DNA of 64,000 nucleotides from Paraburkholderia tropica (GTDB lineage Bacteria > Pseudomonadota > Gammaproteobacteria > Burkholderiales > Burkholderiaceae). Within the stretch, counting starts at the first letter, position 1; each line of letters begins with the position of its first letter. Of the stretch, positions 25,226-39,143 are shown one piece after another. Below the pieces are notes generated by a model. The model was not told where the DNA came from and made no database searches. It was given only the letters and a program-made list of their open reading frames with translations. The stretch is taken from contig NZ_CAJZAR010000071.1 of the NCBI RefSeq assembly GCF_914484835.1, positions 1 to 64,000 on the forward strand, read 5' to 3'. The translations under genes and the position numbers were made by a program.

Positions 25226-26479
25226 TTGAAACTTCCCTACGAATGGCAGATAGGCTGGCGCTACACACGCGCCGGCAAGCGCACGACCGGCAATGGCTTC
25301 ATCTCCTTCATCGCGCTGATCTCGATGTCGGGCATCGCGCTCGGCGTGGCGGCGCTGATCGTCGTGCTCTCGGTGATGAACGGCTTCCAGCGCGACGTGC
25401 GCGACCGCATGCTCTCGGTGCTCGCGCACATCGAAATCTTCTCGCCCACCGGTTCGATGCCCGACTGGAAACTGACCGCGAAAGAGGCCAAGACCAATAC
25501 CGAAGTGATCGGCGCCGCGCCCTACGTGGACGCCCAGGCGCTGCTCACGCGCGGCGATAGCGTGAACGGCGTGGCGCTGCGCGGCGTCGAGCCGTCGGAG
25601 GAGCCGCAGGTCTCGGATATCGGCAAGGAAATGAAGATCGGCACCATGAACGATCTGACGCCGGGCAGCTTCAATATCGTGCTCGGCTCCGATCTGGCCG
25701 TGAATCTCGGGGTGACGAAGGGCGACAAGGTGACGCTCGTCGCGCCCGAAGGCACCATCACGCCCGCGGGCATGCTGCCGCGCCTGAAGCAGTTCACCGT
25801 GGTCGGCGTGTTCGAATCGGGGCATTACGAGTACGACAGCACGCTCGCGCTCGTGAACATCCGCGACGCCGAAGTGCTGTATCGATTGGCCGCGCCCAGC
25901 GGCGTGCGGCTGCGCCTGAAGGACATGCAGCGCGCGCCGGCGGTCGCGCGACAACTCGTGCATACGCTCTCGGGCGACCTCTATATTCGCGACTGGACGC
26001 AGCAGAACAAGACCTGGTTCTCGGCCGTGCAGATCGAGAAGCGCATGATGTTCATCATCCTCACGCTGATCATCGCGGTCGCGGCGTTCAATCTGGTGTC
26101 GTCGCTGGTGATGACGGTGACCAACAAGCAGGCCGATATCGCCATTCTGCGCACGCTCGGCGCGCAGCCCGGCTCGATCATGAAGATCTTCGTGGTGCAG
26201 GGCGTGACGATCGGCTTCGTGGGCACGGCGATTGGCGTCGCGCTCGGCTGCCTGATCGCGTGGAGCATTCCGTGGCTCGTGCCGATGATCGAGCATCTGC
26301 TCGGCGTGCAGTTCCTGCCGCCCTCGGTTTACTTCATCAGCGAACTGCCTTCGGAACTCGTCGCCGGCGATGTGATCCGCATCGGTTTGATTGCGTTCGT
26401 GCTGTCCGCGCTCGCGACGCTTTACCCCAGCTGGCGCGCGGCCAAGGTTCGACCGGCGGAGGCACTGCGCTATGAATGA
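25226..26479 (+). CDS. lolC: Lipoprotein-releasing ABC permease LolC/E
   Basis: Inner-membrane subunit of the system that extracts outer-membrane lipoproteins and loads LolA. 417 residues with four membrane helices: one after the N-terminus ([24 protein letters not shown]) and three C-terminal (about 270-295, 315-345, 375-400), bracketing a large periplasmic domain. The start is TTG at 25226, preceded by AAAGGA 8 bases upstream; no ATG is placed to give the conserved [15 protein letters not shown]-terminus. Only one permease gene is present, so it may act as a homodimer (LolF-like), or a partner is elsewhere. Confidence 0.93.
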   Translation: MKLPYEWQIGWRYTRAGKRTTGNGFISFIALISMSGIALGVAALIVVLSVMNGFQRDVRDRMLSVLAHIEIFSPTGSMPDWKLTAKEAKTNTEVIGAAPYVDAQALLTRGDSVNGVALRGVEPSEEPQVSDIGKEMKIGTMNDLTPGSFNIVLGSDLAVNLGVTKGDKVTLVAPEGTITPAGMLPRLKQFTVVGVFESGHYEYDSTLALVNIRDAEVLYRLAAPSGVRLRLKDMQRAPAVARQLVHTLSGDLYIRDWTQQNKTWFSAVQIEKRMMFIILTLIIAVAAFNLVSSLVMTVTNKQADIAILRTLGAQPGSIMKIFVVQGVTIGFVGTAIGVALGCLIAWSIPWLVPMIEHLLGVQFLPPSVYFISELPSELVAGDVIRIGLIAFVLSALATLYPSWRAAKVRPAEALRYE

Positions 26480-27215
26480 TCGTCAAGCAAAGAACAACAT
26501 CATGAGCGGCGTGGCAAGCGACTATCCGTACGTGATCGAGGCGCACGGCATTTCGAAAGTGTTCGGCCAGGGCGCGCTCTCCGTGCAGGTGCTGCACGAC
26601 ACCGAAATCTCCGTGAAGCGCGGCGAAAAGCTCGCGATCGTGGGCGCGTCGGGCTCGGGCAAGAGCACGCTGCTGCACGTGCTCGGCGGTCTCGACGAGC
26701 CGGGCACCGGCAACGTGAAGCTGCTCGGCAAGCCGTTCACCGAACTCTCGGAGCGCGACCGCAACGATCTGCGCAACCGCGCGCTCGGTTTCGTCTATCA
26801 GTTCCATCATCTGCTGCCGGAATTCTCGGCGCTCGACAACGTGGCGATGCCGCTGCGCATCCGCCGCATGCCGCAAGAGGATGCGCGCCGCGAGGCGCTG
26901 GAGATTCTCGACCGCGTGGGCCTCGCGCATCGCGCGCGTCATCGTCCGGGCGAACTGTCGGGCGGCGAGCGTCAACGTGTGGCAATTGCGCGCGCGCTCG
27001 TGACCAAGCCCGCCTGCGTGCTCGCCGACGAGCCGACCGGCAATCTCGACGGCAGCACGGCGGACACGGTGTTCAACCTGATGCTCGAACTCTCGGACCA
27101 GTTCCAGACGAGCTTCGTGATCGTCACGCACGATCCCGATCTCGCGGCGCGCTGCGACCGCATCGTGCGCCTGCGCGAAGGCATGCTGCACGAGGAGCCG
27201 GTTCTGCCGGTCTAG
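26472..27215 (+). CDS. lolD: Lipoprotein-releasing ABC ATPase LolD
   Basis: ATPase partner of LolC/E. 247 residues with Walker [10 protein letters not shown], signature [10 protein letters not shown], Walker [12 protein letters not shown] and the switch His in [11 protein letters not shown]. The ATG at 26472 overlaps the end of lolC by 8 bases, implying coupled translation. A second in-frame ATG at 26502 (MSGVASD) is a possible alternative. Confidence 0.95.
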   Translation: MNDRQAKNNIMSGVASDYPYVIEAHGISKVFGQGALSVQVLHDTEISVKRGEKLAIVGASGSGKSTLLHVLGGLDEPGTGNVKLLGKPFTELSERDRNDLRNRALGFVYQFHHLLPEFSALDNVAMPLRIRRMPQEDARREALEILDRVGLAHRARHRPGELSGGERQRVAIARALVTKPACVLADEPTGNLDGSTADTVFNLMLELSDQFQTSFVIVTHDPDLAARCDRIVRLREGMLHEEPVLPV

Positions 27216-27252
27216 GCGCGCAGCAACGGGCGTCGCCATGCGCGACGCCTCG

Positions 27253-27304
27253 GGCCCGCGAGTTGCGTCGCTGTTTGGCCGCGCGATTCGCGGGCCTTGT
27301 TTTT
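27253..27304 (+). terminator. Probable terminator after lolD
   Basis: GGCCCGCGA (27253-27261) pairs with TCGCGGGCC (27288-27296), followed by TTGTTTTTG. The loop is long (26 bases), so efficiency is uncertain. Confidence 0.55.
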
Positions 27305-27331
27305 GGGTGTTTATCGACGGAGCGCCTGACC

Positions 27332-28120
27332 ATGTGGATCGACACGCATTGCCATCTCGACGCCGGCGAGTTCGACGCGGACCGCGACGCGGTGGCGTCG
27401 GCAGCGCAGGCGTCGGGCGTGACGCGCATCGTGATTCCGGCGGTGGCGCGCGCGAACTTCGAAACCGTGCGGGCGCTCGCGCGGCGCACGCCGGGCGCGG
27501 TCTACGCGCTCGGGATCCATCCGCTTTATACGCCGCAGGCGCGCGACGAGGATATCGACGCGCTGCGCGCCGAAATCGAAGCGAGCCTCGACGATCCGAA
27601 GTTCGTGGGCATCGGCGAGATCGGCCTCGATTTTTTCGTGCCGGGGCTCGACGCGCAGCGTCAGCAATTCATCTACGACGCGCAGCTGAAGCTCGCGCGC
27701 GAGTTCGATTTGCCTGCGATCTGTCATGTGCGCAAGTCGCAGGATCAGGTGCTCGCGGGGCTGCGTCGGAACGGCGTGAAGCGCGGCATCGCGCACGCGT
27801 TCAACGGCAGTTTTCAGCAGGCGCACGCGTTTATCGAGCAGGGCATGCATCTGGGTTTCGGCGGCAATCTGACCTTCGAGCGCGCATTGCAGATCCGCAG
27901 ACTCGCGGAGCAGTTGCCGCTCGACGCGATCGTGATGGAAACCGATGCGCCCGATATCTCGCCGTCCTGGCTCTACAAGCAGCGCAACACGCCGGACCAG
28001 GTGCCGCGCATCGGCGCCGTGCTCGCGGCCTTGCGGGGCGTGGCGCCCGAGGATATCGCCCTTGGCACGACGGCTAACGCTGCGGCTGCGCTGCCGCGGC
28101 TCGCGCTTTCGTCTGCATAA
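27332..28120 (+). CDS. TatD-family metal-dependent hydrolase (YcfH-like)
   Basis: 262-residue TIM-barrel deoxyribonuclease-type enzyme. Metal ligands appear in order: DTHCHLD at residue 3, GEIGLDF near 100, CHVRK near 130, and METDAPDISP near 205. In many proteobacteria this ycfH-type gene sits near lolCDE or holB. Substrate is not defined; family members show 3'-5' exonuclease activity. Start at 27332 gives the conserved MWIDTHCHL. Confidence 0.93.
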   Translation: MWIDTHCHLDAGEFDADRDAVASAAQASGVTRIVIPAVARANFETVRALARRTPGAVYALGIHPLYTPQARDEDIDALRAEIEASLDDPKFVGIGEIGLDFFVPGLDAQRQQFIYDAQLKLAREFDLPAICHVRKSQDQVLAGLRRNGVKRGIAHAFNGSFQQAHAFIEQGMHLGFGGNLTFERALQIRRLAEQLPLDAIVMETDAPDISPSWLYKQRNTPDQVPRIGAVLAALRGVAPEDIALGTTANAAAALPRLALSSA

Positions 28121-28190
28121 TTTCCGCATGGGTGGCGCGCGAAACGGCGGGTTTTGCTGAAGCCTCGCGCCGCCGTTTCGCGGAGGCGCT

Positions 28191-30857
28191 ATGCGGGCGG
28201 TGTGGTGCGGATTCGCGCTCGGCGTGATCGCGCTGCAACAGCAGGCGGCGTTGCCGGGACGCGTTGCGTGGTGCGGATTGATCGCGTTGATGGTCGGCGC
28301 GGCAATCGGCGGTACGTGGTTATTGCAGCGGGGCGCGCGCGGGCGCGTCTGGCCGTTTGCGGGATGGGCGGCGGTTGGGATCGCCGCGGCGTGCGCCGGA
28401 TTCGGTTACGCGGTGTGGCGCGCGGAAATCCGTCTCGCTGAAACGCTGCCCCAAGCCTGGCAGACGCGTGACGTTGACGTAATGGGGTATATCGCGCGCA
28501 TGCCCGCCTTCGGCGAAGGTTCGGCGCGCTTTCTCTTTGCGGTGGAATCGTGGCCGGGGCGCGAGCGGGCCGCGAGCGCCTTGCATCCGCCGCGTCTGCT
28601 GCAATTGAACTGGATCGCGCGCGACGCGCCCGTGCCGCCGCTCGTGCCCGGCGCGCGCTGGCGGCTGACGGTCCGGCTCAAACCGGCGCACGGCGAGGGC
28701 AATTTCGATCTGCGCGATGCGGAAGCGGCCTTGCTCGCGCGAGGCGTGCGCGCGACCGGTTACGTCAGCGATGCCGCCCATGCGCAGAGACTGCCTCGGG
28801 ATGCGCAGGGCATCGGTATCGCGATCGAGCAAAGGCGGGCGGCGGTGCGCGCGCGGATCGGCGCGGTGCTGGCGGATGCGCCGCATCGCGGCATCGTCGT
28901 GGCGCTCGCGACCGGCGCACAGGACGACGTCAGCGACGCCGACTGGCGGCTCATGCGCAACACGGGCACGAGTCATCTCGTCGCGATTTCGGGGCTGCAT
29001 CTCGCGTTTGTCGCCGGGCTCGTGGGCTGGCTCGCAGGCGCGATCTGGCGGCGCGCGCGCTGGCGCGGCGTCGAGGCGCCGCTCGTCGTGCCCGCGCAGA
29101 AGGTCGCGCTGGCGGGGGCGCTGTGCGCGGGCGCGGCCTATGCCGCGCTGGCCGGATTCAACGTGCCGGTCCAGCGCGCGCTCTGGATGCTCGCGGTGGC
29201 GGCGCTGGCGCTGCTGGGTTCGCGTGAGGTGTCGCGCTCGCACGTGCTGGCGTGGGCGCTCGGGCTCGTGCTGCTGCACGATCCGTGGGCGGTGACCGCG
29301 CCGGGTTTCTGGCTGTCGTTTTGCGCCGTCGGGGCCATTCTGTATGCGGCGAGCGGCGCGCCGCGCGTGCGTCGCGAAGACGACGCCGAACCCACGCCCG
29401 ACGAAATCGATCCGATGCGTGATAAGGACGACGCGGCGTCCGAGGCAAGGCGCGGGCGCCTGGCTTCATATGTCGACCGGCAACGCTGGCGGCGCGCCGC
29501 CCGACGCTTCGCGGCCCGTCTGCACGACGGCGCGCGCGTGCAATGGGCGGTCACGCTCGCGCTCGCGCCGCTCACCGCGTACTGGTTCTTGCAGATTCCG
29601 CTGATCGGGCCGCTGGCGAATGCGTTCGCGATTCCGTGGGTCAGCATGCTGGTGACGCCGACGGTGCTCGCTGGCGCGGTCCTGCCTGCGCCGCTCGACG
29701 CCTTCGCGCTGCACGCCGCGCACGCGTTGCTCGATCGGCTCGCGATGGCGCTCGGCGCGCTCGAAGGTCTGCCGTGGGCGCTGTTGCGGTTGCCGCAGCC
29801 GTCCGGCTGGGCGCTGGCGTGCGCGGCGGTCGGCGTCGCGTGGATGCTGGCGCCGCGCGGCTGGCCGTTGCGCTGGCTCGCGCCGTTCACGTGGCTGCCG
29901 CTGCTCGCGCCGTCGCCGGGCGGGCCGCCGGACGGTGCGTTCCGGCTCACGGCGCTCGATATCGGGCAGGGCACTTCGGTGCTGGTCGAGACCGCGCGCC
30001 ACACGCTGTTGTTCGACGCCGGGCCGGGGCCGGAGTCCACGCATGCGGGCGAGCGGCTCGTCGTTCCTTATCTGCAGACGCACGGCGTGACGCGTCTCGA
30101 CATGCTGATGATCAGCCACGACGACTCCGATCACTCGGGCGGCGCGCAGGCCGTGCTCGATGCGCTGCCGGTGCGGCAGTTCGTGGCCGGCATTCTGCCC
30201 GCGCATCCGTTGTGGGCGAGCGCACGCACGCGCGGGGCGCAAGTCGTGCAGTGCGCCGCAGGGCAGCGCTGGCAGTGGGATGGCGTGACCTTCGAGGTGC
30301 TTTGGCCCGACGCCGGGCCGCTCGGCGGGAAACCCAATGCGCATTGCTGCGTGCTGCGCGTGACGACGGCCGGAACGCCTCTCGCCGCGCCCGCGCCAGG
30401 TAACGCTGTCGCGGCCTTGCTCGCCGCCGACATCGAGGCCCGCACCGAGCGCACCCTCATGGCCCGCGGCATCGACAATCTGCGCGCCCAGATCCTCGTC
30501 GTGCCGCACCACGGCAGCCGCACGTCGTCGACTGAACCGTTCCTCGATTCTGTCTGGCCGCTCGTCGCGATATTTCAGGTAGGCTTCCTGAATCGCTTTC
30601 ATCATCCTTATCCCGGCGTCTATGCGCGGTATGCGGCGCGCCACATCGCGCTCGCGCGCAGCGACTGGGACGGCGCGGCGCGCATCGAAGCCGCGCCCGG
30701 CGCGCTGACGGTCGAGCGCTTTCGCGACACGCGCCGGCGCTACTGGATGGACGATCCGAAGGCGGCGCCCGCGGGCCGCGCGCCACGTGCGAACGACAAC
30801 GGCAGCGACAACGACAATCCAACAAGAACGGACAAAACGGAGACAGACACAGATTGA
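28191..30857 (+). CDS. comEC: DNA uptake channel ComEC/Rec2
   Basis: 888-residue inner-membrane channel for single-stranded DNA import. N-terminal membrane helices and a DUF4131 region (residues about 30-190), the central competence domain with many helices (about 225-530, starting GTSHLVAISGLHLAFVAGL), and a C-terminal metallo-beta-lactamase-like domain (about 580-840) with MISHDDSDHSGGAQAV and VVPHHGSRTSS. A soluble Glu/Arg-rich insertion of about 45 residues interrupts the competence domain near residue 400. GGAGG precedes the ATG. The stop codon overlaps the start of the next gene. Confidence 0.95.
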   Translation: MRAVWCGFALGVIALQQQAALPGRVAWCGLIALMVGAAIGGTWLLQRGARGRVWPFAGWAAVGIAAACAGFGYAVWRAEIRLAETLPQAWQTRDVDVMGYIARMPAFGEGSARFLFAVESWPGRERAASALHPPRLLQLNWIARDAPVPPLVPGARWRLTVRLKPAHGEGNFDLRDAEAALLARGVRATGYVSDAAHAQRLPRDAQGIGIAIEQRRAAVRARIGAVLADAPHRGIVVALATGAQDDVSDADWRLMRNTGTSHLVAISGLHLAFVAGLVGWLAGAIWRRARWRGVEAPLVVPAQKVALAGALCAGAAYAALAGFNVPVQRALWMLAVAALALLGSREVSRSHVLAWALGLVLLHDPWAVTAPGFWLSFCAVGAILYAASGAPRVRREDDAEPTPDEIDPMRDKDDAASEARRGRLASYVDRQRWRRAARRFAARLHDGARVQWAVTLALAPLTAYWFLQIPLIGPLANAFAIPWVSMLVTPTVLAGAVLPAPLDAFALHAAHALLDRLAMALGALEGLPWALLRLPQPSGWALACAAVGVAWMLAPRGWPLRWLAPFTWLPLLAPSPGGPPDGAFRLTALDIGQGTSVLVETARHTLLFDAGPGPESTHAGERLVVPYLQTHGVTRLDMLMISHDDSDHSGGAQAVLDALPVRQFVAGILPAHPLWASARTRGAQVVQCAAGQRWQWDGVTFEVLWPDAGPLGGKPNAHCCVLRVTTAGTPLAAPAPGNAVAALLAADIEARTERTLMARGIDNLRAQILVVPHHGSRTSSTEPFLDSVWPLVAIFQVGFLNRFHHPYPGVYARYAARHIALARSDWDGAARIEAAPGALTVERFRDTRRRYWMDDPKAAPAGRAPRANDNGSDNDNPTRTDKTETDTD

Positions 30858-31657
30858 AGAACGTCATCCATTTTTCCCACGCGAACGGCTTTCCGGCCTC
30901 GACGTATCGCACCTTCTTCGCCGAACTCGGCGACACCTACGAGCTGCGCTATATCGAACGCATCGGCCACGACGCACGCTATCCCGTCACGCGTGACTGG
31001 CCGCACCTCGTCGAGCAGCTGATCGAGGACATCGGCAGCCGTTATGAGCATCCGGTCTGGCTCGTCGGCCATTCGCTCGGCGGCTATCTTTCGCTGATGG
31101 CGGCGCTCAGGAAGCCGCAGTGGGTGAGGGGCGTGGTGATGCTCGATTCGCCGGTGATCGCGGGCTGGCGCAGCGGCATGCTGCGGGTCTCGCAGTGGAC
31201 CGGGCTCGACGAGCGCCTGTCGCCCGCCGCCGCCACGCGCACGCGCCGCACGAACTGGGCGAGCCGCGACGAGGCCTGGCGCCACTTCTATTCGAAGCCG
31301 GCGTTCGCGCGCTGGGACGAACGCGTGCTGTCCGACTACATCGACTTCGGCATTCCTCAGACTTCGCCCGACGGCGCGCGTACGCTGGCCTTCGACCGCC
31401 GCACCGAATACCTCATCTACCGCACGCTGCCGCACACCTTCGGCACGCGCCTCGCGCATGGCTCGCCGGTGCCCGTGAGCTTCGTCGGCGGCACGCATTC
31501 GAAGGAGGTGAGGCAGGTCGGTCTCGGGGCCACGCGGCGCATCGCGGGCGAGCGTTTCGAGTGGATCGAAGGCAGCCATCTCTATCCGATGGAGCGGCCC
31601 ATCGAGACCGCGCGCGCGGTGCAGCGCATGCTCTACGCGATGGATAACGGCGGCTAG
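30854..31657 (+). CDS. Alpha/beta hydrolase, coupled to comEC
   Basis: 267 residues. Nucleophile elbow GHSLGGYLS near residue 77, an HANGFP oxyanion-type motif near residue 9, and a C-terminal EGSHLYPME supplying the catalytic His. Start codon TTG at 30854 shares bases with the comEC stop (TTGA overlap of 4), indicating translational reinitiation. Substrate unknown; no link with DNA uptake other than position. Confidence 0.85.
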   Translation: MKNVIHFSHANGFPASTYRTFFAELGDTYELRYIERIGHDARYPVTRDWPHLVEQLIEDIGSRYEHPVWLVGHSLGGYLSLMAALRKPQWVRGVVMLDSPVIAGWRSGMLRVSQWTGLDERLSPAAATRTRRTNWASRDEAWRHFYSKPAFARWDERVLSDYIDFGIPQTSPDGARTLAFDRRTEYLIYRTLPHTFGTRLAHGSPVPVSFVGGTHSKEVRQVGLGATRRIAGERFEWIEGSHLYPMERPIETARAVQRMLYAMDNGG

Positions 31658-31787
31658 GCCCGCGTCCTCGCCGCGTGCCTGATAGAGACCCGCCGGCCGC
31701 CGCCTGGCGGGGCACGATCAATTCGGCGCACGCTTCATTCGCGCCGCGCGCCGTCTCGCAAGATGCTCTTTCAAAATTCAGGGTTAG

Positions 31788-36050
<4,263 letters not shown>

Positions 36051-36101
36051 GCGGACCTGAACGCGACAGCAGCCTTGCTGTCACCCTTCGTCATCCCTCT
36101 T

Positions 36102-36130
36102 CGCCGCCCTGCGTTCAGCGCAGGGCGGCG
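36102..36130 (+). terminator. Perfect hairpin between eno and ftsB
   Basis: CGCCGCCCTGCG (36102-36113) is fully complementary to 36119-36130 around TTCAG. Only a weak T-tract (TATGTTTAT) follows, so it may attenuate or stabilise the eno message rather than terminate fully. Confidence 0.5.
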
Positions 36131-36151
36131 TATGTTTATCCGGCACCATCC

Positions 36152-36580
36152 ATGCGGCTTGTCACTGTCGTCCTGATCATCCTGCTCGCGCTGATCCAGT
36201 ATCCGCTCTGGTGGGGCCACGGCGGTTGGTTGCGCGTGCACGAACTGCAAGGGCAGCTCGCGCAGCAGCAAAAGCAGAACGACGACGAAAAACTGCGCAA
36301 CGAACGCATCGCGGGCGAAGTGCAGGATCTGCAGAACGGCACCGCGGCCGTCGAGGAGCGCGCGCGCTACGAGATGGGCATGGTGAAGGACGGCGAGGTG
36401 TTCGTGCAGTTCGTTTCGCCGAATCAGCCGCTGCCGGCCACGCCGGCGGGGTCGTCGAATACGTCGACGCGTGGCGAGATGTCGGCGGCGCCCGTCAAGG
36501 TGGTGCCGAATCCGGTGTCGCGCGTGCCCGAGAAGCGGCACGGGCACGCCAGCAAGGATGCGAAGAAGAAGCCAGGCTGA
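36152..36580 (+). CDS. ftsB: Cell division protein FtsB
   Basis: 142-residue bitopic divisome protein that joins FtsQ and FtsL. One membrane helix at residues 3-21 ([19 protein letters not shown]), then a periplasmic coiled coil ([19 protein letters not shown]), then [19 protein letters not shown], the conserved FtsB end. The last 45 residues are a Pro/Ser/Thr/Lys-rich extension absent from E. coli FtsB (103 residues). eno-ftsB is a standard order. Confidence 0.95.
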   Translation: MRLVTVVLIILLALIQYPLWWGHGGWLRVHELQGQLAQQQKQNDDEKLRNERIAGEVQDLQNGTAAVEERARYEMGMVKDGEVFVQFVSPNQPLPATPAGSSNTSTRGEMSAAPVKVVPNPVSRVPEKRHGHASKDAKKKPG

Positions 36581-36623
36581 GCGACTTGGGTGACTCGATC
36601 GACGCGATATCTGGCGTCGATGT

Positions 36624-36660
36624 AAAAAGCGCGGCGATCCGATGGATGCCGCGCTTTTTT
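36624..36660. terminator. Bidirectional terminator ftsB / lipoprotein gene
   Basis: AAAAAGCGCGGC (36624-36635) pairs with GCCGCGCTTTTT at the right; ATCC/GGAT extends the stem inside. A-run and T-run flank it. Confidence 0.9.
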
Positions 36661-36718
36661 GCTGCCGCGTGGTGTTGCGTCGGCCCCGCTTACGCTTGTG
36701 CTTACGCGCGCACGCGCA

Positions 36719-37156
36719 TCACCAACCCCAGCCCGGATAGCCGTAGCCGATTCCGGTGCCCCATCCGCTTCCCCAACCGCCGCTGTAGTAGCTGCCGTAG
36801 ACGTTGACGGGCGGCGTGTAGGCGCGCGACCAGGCTTGCGCGGCGGCTTCGGCGGTCGCGGCGCGGTCGGATTCAGCGAGCGCCTGCTGGTCGATCTCGT
36901 CGTAGCGCCGCAGCTGCTCGGGCGTGAGGGCGGGGCCGGCCTGCGGCTGCGTGGCCGTGGCGCCCGTTTGATCGGCGGGCAGGCGGCTATAGATCGGCGA
37001 AGGGCCGGGCGGATCGAGTGTGCAGCCGCTCATCAGCACCACGCCCGCGCCGGTTGTCATCAGCGACATCAGCGTGGTGGTGGCGATCAGCGCTCTGGCG
37101 CGGCGCAGGGCGCGCGCCGCGAAGGCAGGTAATGCAGCCCCGAGGTTCGTTCTCAT
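36719..37156 (-). CDS. Small lipoprotein with Gly/Tyr/Trp-rich tail
   Basis: 145 residues, no named family. A long basic N-terminus (residues 1-20) precedes a hydrophobic stretch (LIATTTLMSLMTTGAGVVL) ending in MSGC, a passable lipobox with the lipidated Cys near residue 45. The mature part has TPEQLRRYDEIDQQALAESD (helical) and ends in a repeat-like tail of Gly, Tyr and Trp (YYSGGWGSGWG, GIGYGYPGWGW). Start at 37156 follows AGGGAAG. It converges with ftsB and lies 178 bp after hslO. Confidence 0.72.
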   Translation of the reverse strand: MRTNLGAALPAFAARALRRARALIATTTLMSLMTTGAGVVLMSGCTLDPPGPSPIYSRLPADQTGATATQPQAGPALTPEQLRRYDEIDQQALAESDRAATAEAAAQAWSRAYTPPVNVYGSYYSGGWGSGWGTGIGYGYPGWGW

Positions 37157-37277
37157 CGTCTTGCTTCCCTTTATCGGTCGGATGCCGGCGCGTTGACTTG
37201 CAGCAGCGCGGGCGCGGCGCGAATCGGCATCCTTGATGCGGCTCATGATGTGCGCGGCGCTAACGTGCTACGCGGCC

Positions 37278-37306
37278 GCACCGTCCCCCGTGGCGGGAGA
37301 CGGTGC
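37278..37306. repeat. Inverted repeat downstream of hslO
   Basis: GCACCGTC (37278-37285) and GACGGTGC (37299-37306) enclose a second short pairing. No T-run on either strand, so I do not call it a terminator with confidence. Confidence 0.4.
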
Positions 37307-37334
37307 GCCATGAGCCGGGGAGGCAATCGGTGGC

Positions 37335-38282
37335 TCAGTGGCGCTGGTCCGCTGCGGGAGAGACTCCTTCTGAGAGCCCCGGCGTGGCGAAAAGTTGCGC
37401 CACATCGACGGGATCGAACTCGTAGCGCTGGTTGCAATAGTCGCAGTGAATCTCGACGTGGCCGCGCTCCTCGATCACGCTGTCGACTTCCTCGCGGCCC
37501 AGCATCTTGAGCATCGAACCGACCTTCTCGCGCGAGCAGCTGCACAGGAAGCGCGTGGTGGCGGGTTCGAAATGCTGCACGTTCTCCTGCCAGAACAGGC
37601 GGCGGAACAGCGTTTCCGGCTCCTGTTCGAGCAGTTCCTCGCGCGTGAGCGTGCCGCCGAGCGTGCAGACGCGTTCCCACGTGTCGGCGTCGAGTTCGTG
37701 CGGATGCGGCACGATGCCGCCGTCACCGGGCAGCTTCTGCAGCAGCATGCCGACCGCGCGGTCGTCGTTCGCGCCGAGCCACAGGCGCGTGTCGAGCTGT
37801 TCCGAGTGATGCATGTAGTGCTCGAGCACTTCGGCGATCGACTTCAGCGGGCCTTCCTCGCCGTTGAGCGGCACGATGCCCTGGTAGGGCTGCTGGCCGG
37901 GATGCTTGTTGGCCGGATCGAGCGTGATCACGCAGCGGCCGCGGCCGTTCACGTTGATGAGATCCGCGAGCGTGAGGTCGTCGGCGACGGTTTCCACGCC
38001 TTCGGCCAGACGCGCCGTGGCGCGCATGGAGAGGTCGGAGCTGCACTGCACGACCAGCATGCGCACCGGGCCTTCGCCGAGGATCTGCATGATCAGCGTG
38101 CCGTCGAACTTGAGGTTCGCGGAGAGCAGCGCGCACGCGGCCATCATTTCGCCGAGCACGGTGCGCACCGGCGCCGGGTACTGGCGGCGCGTCAGCACCT
38201 CTTGCCACGTGTTGCGCAGCGAGACGATCTCGCCACGCACCGGAGCGGCGCTGAACATGAATTTCTGCAACTGGTCGTTCAC
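37335..38282 (-). CDS. hslO: Redox-regulated chaperone Hsp33
   Basis: 315-residue holdase that is switched on by oxidation. The zinc-binding switch near the C-terminus is C-X-C (FLCSCSREKV) and C-X2-C (HCDYCNQRYEF), about 31 residues apart. The body has the Hsp33 pattern RGEIVSLRNTW, LGEMMAACALLSANLKFDG. GTG at 38282 is preceded by AAGGAAAAG and gives the family start (VNDQLQKF); a longer frame to 38327 lacks support. Upstream of it on the same strand is the gamma-carbonic anhydrase gene, 60 bp away. Confidence 0.94.
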   Translation of the reverse strand: MNDQLQKFMFSAAPVRGEIVSLRNTWQEVLTRRQYPAPVRTVLGEMMAACALLSANLKFDGTLIMQILGEGPVRMLVVQCSSDLSMRATARLAEGVETVADDLTLADLINVNGRGRCVITLDPANKHPGQQPYQGIVPLNGEEGPLKSIAEVLEHYMHHSEQLDTRLWLGANDDRAVGMLLQKLPGDGGIVPHPHELDADTWERVCTLGGTLTREELLEQEPETLFRRLFWQENVQHFEPATTRFLCSCSREKVGSMLKMLGREEVDSVIEERGHVEIHCDYCNQRYEFDPVDVAQLFATPGLSEGVSPAADQRH

Positions 38283-38342
38283 AATCTTTTCCTTCGTTTC
38301 GATGCGTGCGGCGCGCTCGCGCGGCATGGCGGCCCGATGCCG

Positions 38343-38867
38343 TCAGCCGATACGCACGAGTTGCGCCTTGAAATACTCGCGGCGTTGCGCGTAGACGTCC
38401 GCGTTACGCTTGAGGCCGGCGATGTCGGCCTCGGTGAGCTCGCGCACGACCTTGGCCGGCGCGCCGAGAATGAGCGAGTTGTCGGGGAACACCTTGCCTT
38501 CGGTGACCACCGCGCCCGCGCCAACCAGACAGTTGCGGCCGATCACCGCGCCATTCAAGACCACCGCCTGAATGCCGATGAGCGCGCCTTCCTTGACCGT
38601 GCAGCCGTGCAGCATGGCCTGATGGCCGACCGTCACGTTGGCTTCGAGCGTGAGCGGGAAACCGGGGTCGGTATGCAGCACCGCGCCTTCCTGGACATTG
38701 CTGCGCGTGCCGACCGAGATCAGCTCGTTGTCGCCGCGCAGCGTCGCGCCGAACCAGACGCTCGAGTCTTCGGCGAGTTCGACCTTGCCGACGATGGTCG
38801 CGTTGTCCGCGACGAACACGCTTTCGTGAATGGTGGGTGCGGCTTCGCCAAGCTTGTAGATGGCCAC
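38343..38867 (-). CDS. Gamma-carbonic anhydrase family protein
   Basis: 174 residues of left-handed beta-helix hexapeptide repeats (DNATIVGKVELAEDSSVWFGA, shown in part). Zn-ligand histidines are seen in NVQEGAVLHTD and TVGHQAMLHGC; Arg in ATLRGDNE is conserved. YrdA/CaiE-type proteins of this group may hydrate CO2, but many are of untested activity. GTG 38867 is preceded by AAAGGAG 10 bases away and gives VAIYKLGEAAP, the family start. Confidence 0.9.
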   Translation of the reverse strand: MAIYKLGEAAPTIHESVFVADNATIVGKVELAEDSSVWFGATLRGDNELISVGTRSNVQEGAVLHTDPGFPLTLEANVTVGHQAMLHGCTVKEGALIGIQAVVLNGAVIGRNCLVGAGAVVTEGKVFPDNSLILGAPAKVVRELTEADIAGLKRNADVYAQRREYFKAQLVRIG

Positions 38868-39143
38868 GGTGTTGCGTCTCCTTTTGTCTTGCGGGGCTGC
38901 GGCGCGCGAACGGGCGCGGGCGGCGCAGGGCGGGTGAATCGCGTATTGTAAACGGTTGCGTGCGCAGTCCGCCTGGCATGGGGCGCGTGCAGCGTGCGGC
39001 AGGCCTCGCACGCGAGGCCGCCGGAGTGTGCCGGGGTGGTGTGACGGGCGCGCGCTTGTACTGGATCACGATGTGAATCACGCGTTTGAACCTCGTTATC
39101 GCCAGTTTTGACTGCTTTTTTGCCGTTTTTTGCCCGTTCGACG

